From Venturia oleaginea (taxonomy: Eukaryota; Ascomycota; Dothideomycetes; Venturiales; Venturiaceae), in contig JABMLP010000009.1 of the NCBI GenBank assembly GCA_013176395.1, positions 806,001 to 870,000 on the forward strand: DNA of 64,000 nucleotides. The letters run 5' to 3'. Shown here in pieces: positions 56,091 through 64,000 of this stretch. Position 1 is the stretch's first letter, and the number at the start of each line of letters is the position of its first letter. Made by a program: the position numbers and the translations under genes. The notes beneath the pieces were generated by a model. That model had not been told where the DNA came from. It did no database searches and worked only from the letters and a program-made list of their open reading frames with translations.

Positions 56091-56868
56091 CATTCTTTAC
56101 CTATTGGTCCTTTGAATCTTTGAACGATGTCGCTGTTGGTGCCTGTGTTGATCTCTTGCATCTTGTTGTGCTGGTCATGGTTGATTCTGTATCCCGCTGA
56201 AGAGAGGTGGAACTTGACAATCGCACGGTCGGATGTCAAGCTCGTATTTAAGATCGAGCTCGTAAGTTTTCTGGCAATCTCGGACTTTTGCATTGCCAGA
56301 AATTCATCGCCATTGCTATTTTATTGAAAGTGATATACCGGAATCAACTGGTACTTGGGCGAGGAATCGTTTTGAAAAAGTTGGTAAGGTATCGATTCTA
56401 CAGTGGGATGTAGTGGACTATGAAGTTTTTCCCCTTGATGTCGCGACGGCCGAGGAAACGATATGCTAGTTTTGCCTTGGTGACGGCTTGCTCGCATTCT
56501 AGACCTAGGTCGTGAATCTAACAGGCTATATCGATTGGAGCATGTCCTTTGTCATCGTATCTGTAGAGCACATGAATGATTTTCTGGCAAGCGGATTTTT
56601 TATTTTTTTTCAGATTTCAAGGAATCCATCAATGTCAATGTTGAATTGAGAGAATCCTATTCCTAGTCAACAAAACGAAACGAAACACGGCCGAGTTTCC
56701 AACTTGTTCAAGGTTTTCCCCCGGTGTCAAACATCCCAGTGCATTTTATACCATAAGGATGGTTGTTGTTGATATTCGGCTTGACGTCATAGCTACAACA
56801 AGCCGATTTCTACAATCACCATTCTATTAATATTCAACTGGCTCTCATGTTGGTTACAGATCAGGGGG
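56091..56868. other. Gene-free DNA
   Basis: No credible open frame. A T-rich run lies at about 56597-56612. Confidence 0.45.
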
Positions 56869-57210
56869 TCAACTTACACACCACCGTGAGGTTTCATTAT
56901 CGCATAGATCCCAAACTTTTCCTTTCCTGTTGCCTTGGCACCATGCTGGATCGTTATAACTGTATACTTGTGTTAGCTTGAGAGGAAGAGAGGGTAGAGA
57001 GACGTATTTGGCAAACTCTCCAGCTTCTATAGCAGCATTTGTTCCCGATAGTGCACTATACGTTTTATCTATTAGTATATAGATCGATTGGGGTCAAAAA
57101 AGCAGAAAAGGATCGTAGGAGGAAGGAGTACTTACGGGTACGGGTTTTTGCCCTTGGGCATCGATAGACGCTAGGTGGATGATGGCGGCCAAGATGTTAA
57201 CGAGCCTCAT
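56869..57210 (-). CDS. Candidate small secreted protein
   Basis: From the ATG at 57210, a 25-codon first exon encodes a signal-peptide-like N terminus (MRLVNILAAIIHLASIDAQG) and ends at a perfect GTAAGT donor (57135). An acceptor TATAG|TGC gives exon 2 from 57055, which in phase begins CTIGNKCCYRSWRVCQ, four cysteines in sixteen residues. Another frame of the same stretch runs on through DPAWCQGNRKGKVWDLC to a TGTGTAAGT that is itself donor-like. So one or two more introns are likely and I could not settle the 3' structure. A cysteine-rich secreted protein (effector-like) is plausible, but it is an inference from the signal peptide, donor and cysteines. Confidence 0.4.
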
Positions 57211-58757
57211 GGTCGTTGGGTTTGGGTTTGAGGTTTCTACACTTCACCTTCTTCGCCGTCGGATTCTACCATATATATAGTACGGTCTCGATGGGTTTAT
57301 AAATATCTATCGGGTCTAGATATGAGTGATATGACATTGTAACGGGCCCAAGGATTCGCAAGGACGTTTTTACTATAGAGAGGACCCGAGGTAAGGTTGA
57401 CTAGGTTGAGGCTGCTTGACATGTCAACCCGCGGACACTATATTATATTATTAGGAAGTACGTTCTCGTTAGATAGAGACTAAAAAGGACAGTACATGCC
57501 TATGTTATATAACTCACTCTCGTTTTAGCCAATCAAATTCCCGCGATCTTGGGTAAGATTTTTGGGAGCTTATCTTTTATGTGTTTTAGGACGTCCAGTA
57601 CAATCCATCGTCTGATCGTCTGACCGCCCTCTTTTGTGCCTCATAACCTCAACTGTTCAGCGTGGAATTTTTCTCATTCCTAAATCACTTAAAAATCAGC
57701 AATAATATTATCGTTTGTGCATCAACGTGGACGTTCTCAAGTTTTTCGACCGACTGATTGACTGACTGAGTGACGCCCGCGATTCCGATACGTCAAGGTA
57801 ATGTATTAACGGCGAAGGACTCGGATAGGACCATTCTGGAGGCTCTTACAGCTGTATACCCCGCCTTTTCAGAGGAGATCTTATTACTCTAGGGGTAAGA
57901 ATTAATTGATCTACATATTCCAGCTAGGTTCCGTTGAAGGTAGAGCTCTCAGAAACTACCCACTCAGTCAGCCAATCAAAAGCACGAGAATATCCACGTT
58001 GATACACAACCCACAATGGTTTGGTGATGCCTCCGCAATTGTCGTGATGATTGCCCCCAAGTGCCCACCTACTCCCAATTTTGGCGCAGTTATTGTGCTG
58101 GTAAAAATGATGTGCAAACGCATGGGAATCGTGCGCCGAGGCTAAACTACTATTGCTAAGCATTTCAAGGAATAAGATGAGTACATCTACATCTGACCGT
58201 AGAATAAACTCGAGGTTTTGATGTTCCTCGCTTTGCACGCTCGTTCTCAAGTCTGCGCGTGTATAGATAGAATCTTCCCGCAAGGGACATGGTAATTTGG
58301 CTGAAGGTCGTAGCTTCCTTGGGGTTTGCGATTGCACATCATTCTTGCGTAGACAATGCGGATGGTCTCTCGTCCGCACTCCATACCGTATATATATATA
58401 TTTACAGGGTCCTGGTATGGAAAGAGAACATGCAAAGTAGTTAGGACGAGAATAATTTATCAGAGTTTCAAGTACAAGCGCTAGGAGGCGAGGAGATAAT
58501 GCAAGCTCTCCACTTACTAAGCGGTCACGTGACCGGGACATAAGGCCCCCCTTCCAAGAACCGTAAGTTCCAACGCGATTGAATTGGCCATTGTGAGCAA
58601 TCTATTTCATATGTGCAAGGGCAGGCGGTGGGAGTAAGAAGCCTTGTTAAGTTCGTGTTAAAGTCGTGTCAGAATCGTGTTTGCGGCCTTGGCATAAGGT
58701 GGGAGTAGACGGCGTGTCAGGTTCTTGGAATTGGGACACCCAGTCGGTGTTGAGGAG
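57211..58757. other. Gap without a convincing gene
   Basis: A minus-strand frame of 205 codons (57924-58541, ATG) has no recognisable motif and includes low-information stretches; it is probably chance. The promoter of the candidate secreted protein lies on the left and that of the BIR-like gene on the right. A TA microsatellite lies at about 58389-58400. Confidence 0.35.
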
Positions 58758-59761
58758 ATGGCAGCAGGAGCGCAGAACAACCGTTTTGAGCCTCTATCAT
58801 CAGAATTATCATCTCCATCGCCTCAATTAAGCCGAACCACCTCCACACCGTCGCGACCAACACCGTCCAACATTACCGCACCATCGCTTTACGCGTCGCA
58901 ACATTTCTCCAACCATGGGATGATAATAACGTGCCTATAAAACAGCTAGCAACCTGTGGCTTCATATATTTTGGGAAAGAAGACACCGGCGAAGACACCG
59001 GCGAAGACTTGTGTTACTGCCATGTCTGTGACGAAGCAATTGGAGTAGGACAACCGGAAGAACCTACCACCAACAATGACCTCCTACACCTACACAATTC
59101 CGAATGCCTTCTTGCCGATACACTATACGACATTCTCATCGATTGCGATTTCTATATTGCTCCTGCTGCCACTCCTGCTGCCACTCCTGTCACTCCTGCC
59201 ACTACTCCTGCCGCCGCTCCCACCGTCGCTCCTACCACCGCCCCCGCTGGCCCTCCGGCCACTCCTCCTACCACTTTCGCTACCACATCCTCTCCAGAAC
59301 ACGTCCTCCAACAAAACCAAGCCAACCGCCTATACTATCCACACACACAACTGGCGCAATCTCAAACTTCCGCGACAACTGTACAATACCAGTCATCATC
59401 ACATTCAATCCCGTCGTCTCCGCCGCTGACTACCGCCCTACCTAAGTCATCATACGCGTCCGTTGCAGCATCTCCTCCTAAGAAAAACCAGAAGTCACCG
59501 CCGTCTACCATACGCCATTCCCAACCTTACCGCTCCCCAGCATCACCAAGTCCACCGCGCTTCCAACCCCAAGAAACATCTTCCCCAATACTTTCAGTAA
59601 AAGATCTCTCCCGTCGTTTCCATAACAGGCCAAGTCCGTTCTCCCAAGAACGACTTAATGCCCAACAACCAGTCATTCGAATCTTGCATGCTATCGCAGA
59701 TCTTTTGGAGAGCCAGACGTACAAACCAGGACAAGGAACCTGGCTGTGCGACGGCCCTTAA
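58758..59761 (+). pseudogene. BIR-like zinc-domain protein, frame broken near its start
   Basis: The frame from ATG 58758 (MAAGAQNNRFEPLS) runs Ser/Pro/Thr-rich to about 58905. The neighbouring frame then reads ATFLQPWDDNNVPIKQLAT-CGF-IYFG and LCYCHVC, followed by LLHLHNSEC. This follows the BIR pattern: TFxxW...PxxLAxxGFxYxG...CxxC...H-x(5-6)-C. The H-to-C spacing is five, one shorter than the usual six. No intron joins the two frames, so a one- or two-base indel is likely. After the domain comes an Ala/Thr/Pro run and a Ser/Pro-rich tail, ending in a short helical segment (QPVIRILHAIADLLE). Fungal BIR proteins outside the Bir1/survivin class are poorly known. Homology is by motif only. Confidence 0.55.
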
Positions 59762-61901
59762 TCATCAAGTTGAGCTGCCAATTAATTCTGCTCAGAGAAG
59801 GAACAGCCTCTATAATACTAACTCTTCGCATATGGACTCACTCATTGAGATAGTACCTATGCAAGCAGCAATCACAGATCCAATACCCCCTTTTTACTAA
59901 CCGCTAGTTGCTGATTTTCTCAGTGCATTAGCAAATGGTAAGTTGCGCCTTTTGTTTTTATTGTTGTTCTAGAGTTATTTCCGGTGTGGTATTAGAATAT
60001 GTTGAGAAAATGCTTCTAAAAAAAAAAAACTAAAAAAAAGTTTGGGCTTAGAATGAAGGGAGCGTTGACAGTTGGATAGAATGTATAATAGAGTGTCGGT
60101 AGTGTCCCCCTGGAGCCATACTGGCCCGACGGGTGTATTGAATCCATCCATCCATCCATTCTTGGAATTGCCGTATTAATCTGCGTTCATCTCGTGTGCA
60201 ATTGGCGACTGCGGCCTCGGCACAGAATTTGAATTCGGATTTGAGTGTATTGAGCGACTGCCATTATTGAACTGAGTACTCGCCTGGTTCCTGGCTCAAT
60301 CTAAGTCGTAGGTGTGATGCCAGCTATTCATTGTCCAACCGTAGTCTCTTTATCGCGTTATTTACTGGCAGCTTCTTGCCCTGCCTTCTCTTGTGGTTCG
60401 TGAGGACGCTGGAGGAGGTAGTGCGAGGAGGTTTTCGGAGGTAGAGGTGAATATCGAGGAGTTGTCGCAAGAGGCTCATCTTGATCATCCGCAGGCAGTG
60501 TTGAAGGTTATCGCAAGCGGCCTGAATTGTCGTAGGGTTGGCAGCTCGATTTGACGAGGTTCTCGGAGTTAGAGGTAACAGTGAAAGTGTCAGCTGGATT
60601 AACTGAAGGCGTGTTCCATGGAGAATTTATTGTCTGCACCACGGGAGAGTAAGGTCTAGTGCTGTAGAGAGCACGCAAGCGGTCTTTGGTGTACTAATAG
60701 GAGTTTGCACAGTAGCCTCAACGTTTGAAATAACCTTCAACATGAGGTTGACAACCTCTTGCGTTTCTGCTGACCTAGGACGTCGTCGCCATCTCAAACG
60801 GTGAGGTTTTCTTGATGTCTTCTATTAAGATACGCAGTGACGCAGTCTCTAATCCAGCCTTCATTGTCCGAGGAGAGCACGCAAGCGGTCTCCGATTCTC
60901 TTGACGTCTACCTCTCACTTTACGCGACTCGCAGTCACTCTTTTGGTCTGGTAATCGTAACGGTAGAAGCGCGCAGTTTCTGGGTTGGTTTCGCTTTCAG
61001 TCGGTAACCTTCAACGACTATCGCTTCGCTGGCCTCACAAACGATTGAGTACAACGCCAACGTGGTGTTGATTGACTAGGGTTTTGATTGAGCACAAAGG
61101 GCGGCCTCTCCCTCTCTTGCACACTCTTCCTGCCATAGGTAAGAGGTCTGACTAGCTTACTCTGGACGAAGTCCTGAGATTGCAGCGTACTCGAGGCTAT
61201 GGTAGCTTTCGGGATCCCGGTTTTTTATTGTGCTTGCGAGAATAACTCTAACACTTGGCGTGTCTATCAATAGGAGTTTTCAGCTGCAGACTTCAGACCG
61301 CCTAAGAATCTCCTGTACCCTCACCTAAATAAAATCCAGATTTGATATTCTTTAGAACTACACGGACCGGACGGTATTCTACGTATGCATGGATAAGATC
61401 TACGCGTAAGTGTATCAGAAAGCTTTACGCACCGTTGCCAAGTGTTAATGTCTTTTGTGCAAGCACAATCAATACCTCTTCCCGAAATTTCGTATGCCTT
61501 GTCTGGAAGTATTTTTCAATTTCCATAACGGGCACGCTCAAAGTTCCAAAATGTGCGGAAAATGCACATGTTGACTCGATGAGCCATTTCACGAAACCTT
61601 TTCACATCGGCAGCATTGAAGCATGACCTCGAGATAAACCAAAAAAGTGGTCCCAATTCGAAAAATCCGGAAAATCTGTCGATTCTATCAATTTGCGGTT
61701 TCCGAAATCCTCAACTCTGCAGGTGGGTACTTCTTCTTCCTCACGTGCATATCACAAGGCTGAAAGCAAGTCTCACCTCCATCCTCCACACTTCGTCTCA
61801 CAAGGCCCTCCATCCCGCCCCCACCACCATCCAAAAACAACAACGATTACGCGTCCCTCATCAATTCAATCGGAAAGCCCCTCAGCCTCTTCAAAATTAT
61901 A
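59762..61901. other. Gene-free accessory DNA
   Basis: Over 2 kb without a supported gene. A poly-A stretch lies at about 60018-60040. A 19-bp sequence, GAGAGCACGCAAGCGGTCT, occurs twice, near 60668 and 60875, in otherwise degenerate surroundings. GTTYTCGGAGKTAGAGGT also recurs (about 60432 and 60560). These look like decayed repeats of one older sequence. Confidence 0.45.
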
Positions 61902-62125
61902 CTATAGTATCAGGGAAAATAAACGTTAATTGGCACCCTGGTAGCCACCCTTGCAGTGGTCAATGCGGTAATCTAAATGAAGTTATTATTCTGCTTATTC
62001 AGCGTATTCTTGGTGTAAGTTATCAGTGTCGTTGACGTAACCACTTTGAGGTCACCTTTGATGCTACCTTTGAGGATATCTTTGAAGCCATTTTGAAGCT
62101 GTATACATACGATTTTGGAGTCACA

Positions 62126-62369
62126 ATGCGGCTGCGGCATAAGGAGCTTTCACGAGATGAACGGAATGAGGTTCTTACCCTCCCACCTTGCAGGCTTCAA
62201 ATACAAGCAAATTCAAGACTTTTTCCAGCAGAAGAAAGGCAAAGAGGTTACTAGTCGTCAGATCCAATGGGCTATTGAACACGGTCATCCTACGCCGCAG
62301 AAAAAGGGACATTGTGGTGCTAAAAGGTTTCTTTCAGAAGAGGACGTTGACTTACGTCAACTATACTGA
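62126..62369 (+). pseudogene. Transposase N-terminal HTH remnant of the outer element
   Basis: Starts MRLRHKELSRDERNEVLTL in one frame and continues, after a frame change near 62184, as HLAGFKYKQIQDFFQQKKG and VTSRQIQWAIEHGHPTPQK in another. The pattern, a charged helix, GxxxxQI and a second helix followed by TPQK, fits the first DNA-binding domain of Tc1-like transposases. The rest of the enzyme is missing. Confidence 0.65.
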
Positions 62370-62376
62370 TAGCTTA

Positions 62377-63484
62377 ACGTGTTTCACCATTCACTTGGCC
62401 ACCCCACTCACTTGGCCACCCAACCAAAAAGTCTAATCCCTTCGTACAATTATCGCGATAATGTCAACACCAACCCCCGGATCGGCTTGCAAAGAGGCTA
62501 GACTACTTCTTGCGAAGCAGAGCTTTCAAACGAATCCAAATTCAAGTCAACGTCAAATCTCAGCGTTGTACGATATTCCTCGATCTACACTTCAGTCTCG
62601 TCTTCAAGGTGGTAAATCATGAAGCGAATCTAACCACCATAAGAGAAAGTTACAAATACATGAAGAGCAGGCTCTGGTTCAGTGGATCCTAGACCTTGAT
62701 CGACGAGGATTTCCGCCCCAAATTATCGACATACGACGAATGGCAAACGCTTTACTCGAAAAACGCGGTAGGAATCCTCCACCGTCATTTGTCGGGAAGA
62801 ACTGGGTATCCCGCTTCATCAACGCTCAGCCGGAGCTTTGTACGAAGTGGAATCGTAAATTCCATTCACAGCGTGCAAAATGCGAAGATCCAGCGACAAT
62901 CAACGCGTGGTTTCAGCGTATTGAAGTGACGCCCTCACCAGCAGGTACACCCCATGGAGTAGCGCCACAGTGGACGTCAGAAACTCCTCGTACGATAGCT
63001 CAGCTTTAGCAGCAGGCTCAGCTCGTCCGAAATATTCTTCATCGCCAATCTCAGAGCCCAAGTAGTCAAGCAATTGGTCAACTCATCAAAGGATGTCAAG
63101 TCGCAATGAATTCAGCAGTAATACTTGCAGAAGAGAATAGGAAGCTTCGTACAGAGAACCAACGACGAAAACAGAAGCAACAGTATCGTAGACGATATAT
63201 TGCATATGGAGGCGTTTTACAAGCTCAACAGGGTCAGTTCTTGGTCGAGGGATGCGAAAATAACTCTAGAGATAGTGTTCAAGATCAGGAAGTCGTCGTA
63301 CGACAGCGAGCATTACCAACATGTAGTGGCTGCGGTATTCAAGGTCATAAGATTAATCGAAGCCCAAATACGTAAAGAATGTATTGTTAGAATTATTTTA
63401 ATAAAAGCTGTATTGGTGGGAGGTTTATCGCACGATGACTTGAGATTTAGTGGTTGGGGTGGCCAAGTGAGTGGTGAAACACAT
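62377..63484 (+). mobile_element. Fot1-type deletion derivative nested in the Tc1-type element
   Basis: The 1108-bp element begins ACGTGTTTCACCATTCACTT and ends in the inverted counterpart (AAGTGAGTGGTGAAACACAT), flanked by TA at 62375-62376 and 63485-63486. Removing the element plus one TA restores the sequence CTGATAGCTTACACCAAG, which matches the inverted left arm of the host element (CTTGGTGTAAGTTATCAG). So the insertion hit a TA inside the host's right inverted repeat. The termini have the same ACGTGTT start and doubled subunit layout as the complete element at 12.2 kb. Confidence 0.92.
62461..63375 (+). pseudogene. Fot1-type transposase relic without catalytic core
   Basis: Starts MSTPTPGSACKEARLLLAKQ, followed by a Psq-type helix-turn-helix (SSQRQISALYDIPRSTLQ) and, after stops and frame changes, the CENP-B type part (LVQWILDLDRRGFPPQ, FVGKNWVSRFINAQPELC). 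At about 62935 it passes directly to the C-terminal region (AILAEENRKLRTENQ-like coiled segment and CSGCGIQGHK). All DDE residues are deleted. The zinc-knuckle-like end has lost its fourth ligand. Confidence 0.8.
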
Positions 63485-63600
63485 TACACCAAGAATACGC
63501 TGAATAAGCAGAATAATAACTACATTTAGATTACTGCATTGACCACTGCAAGGGTGGCTACCAGGGTGCCAATTAACGTTTATTTTCCCTCATACCATAG

Positions 63601-64000
63601 TACCCCTAGATCCACCGCGGTTCCTCGCGGAGGCTCGCTCCGTCTTCCTACCCACCCATCCGTTCAGCCTCTCCAATCGAATCATTCCCCACCAGCACCA
63701 ATCACAGGAAATCAAAAACTCCCGAGCCAATTGCACATGCAGTTGAAGGAAGCTATAACGAGGTAAGTAATGTTTTCGCACCAATGAGGAGGAGTGGTCT
63801 GTGAAGGATGGGGTGGAGTGGAGTTACGGACCGAGAGAACGAAATACGTGATATCCGGCCCTCCCGGCGTTCTGATATGCTATGAGGATTCCTCTTGGTG
63901 ACACAGGTTTTTGCGGGGAAGAGATCGTCGGCAACAGCGGGACAGATGTACGATTTGCACTGGGTTCGGCCTGGTCTTTCTTTCCGTCGGAAGAAGAACC
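63601..64000. other. Right end of the window
   Basis: Contains the continuation described above and, after 63780, sequence without a clear open frame of its own. Any gene here continues beyond the window. Confidence 0.4.

Larger units (their letters stand above)
61902..63600. mobile_element. Tc1/mariner-type deletion derivative carrying a nested element
   Basis: Termini CTATAGTATCAGGGAAAATA (left) and the inverted equivalent at the right bracket very long, near-perfect inverted repeats of about 117 bp (left 61902-62018). TA lies outside both ends (61900-61901, 63601-63602). Without the nested element the outer one is about 590 bp and codes only for a piece of a transposase N terminus (62126-62369). 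It is therefore a MITE-like, non-autonomous element. Assignment to Tc1/mariner rests on the TA target and on the HTH resemblance. Confidence 0.85.
61640..63761 (+). pseudogene. Possible gene interrupted by the nested transposons
   Basis: Left of the outer element the plus strand is open and Pro/Ser/Gln-rich (HQFNRKAPQPLQNY just before 61901). Right of it the same composition continues (TPRSTAVPRGGSLRLPTH) to a GTAAGT donor-like site at 63762. With the insertion and one TA removed the two sides join in the same frame. A disordered exon split by the transposon is therefore possible. Composition-driven coincidence cannot be excluded. Confidence 0.35.

Noticed and set aside
57924..58541. 205-codon minus-strand open frame
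   Set aside because: No domain, odd composition and no partner exon; likely chance.

Overview
The window is nuclear DNA of a filamentous ascomycete. Protein content suggests Leotiomycetes (Helotiales-like), though that placement is inference. The evidence is as follows. Genes carry short GT-AG introns, mostly 44-84 nt, whose phases I could match by hand in most loci. The gene set is typical of Pezizomycotina: ALG8, an Nrd1-type four-RRM protein, a VCX1-type exchanger, squalene epoxidase, Ku70, ferrochelatase and a CCC1/VIT transporter. The mobile elements are Fot1/pogo-type and Tc1-type DNA transposons. I found no tRNA or rRNA genes and no prokaryotic, plasmid or phage features.

Layout. 0-5 kb: two multi-exon genes on the minus strand, one disordered with an internal repeat and one with a possible OTU-like cysteine-protease core. 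5.8-7.2 kb: an FAD monooxygenase. 7.2-12.2 kb: gene-poor DNA with a decayed cytochrome P450 (9.1-10.1 kb), a 15-bp minisatellite and a 73-bp tandem duplication. 12.2-14.8 kb: two Fot1-type elements side by side, one with an uninterrupted transposase and one internally deleted. 15.5-50.7 kb: mostly conserved genes, namely ALG8, nrd1, an aspartic protease, an NmrA-like reductase, a Ca2+/H+ exchanger, a conserved membrane/coiled-coil protein, ERG1, a GFA-domain protein, ku70 and HEM15 (divergent pair), a frameshifted MFS transporter, a broken ankyrin gene, an OB-fold-like protein, a sucrase/ferredoxin-like protein, a small Pin3/Lsb-like protein and CCC1. 52-64 kb: accessory DNA with a hypothetical nuclear protein, an F-box-like gene surrounded by tandem duplications, a candidate small secreted protein, a broken BIR-like gene, and a Fot1-type deletion derivative nested inside a Tc1-type one.

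The housekeeping genes do not form one pathway. They cover ER N-glycosylation (ALG8), sterol synthesis (ERG1), heme synthesis (HEM15), DNA end joining (ku70), vacuolar metal/ion handling (VCX1, CCC1) and RNA control (nrd1). The most distinctive biology is in the accessory flanks: the transposon architectures, the decaying genes (P450, MFS, ankyrin, BIR) and the cluster of local tandem duplications.
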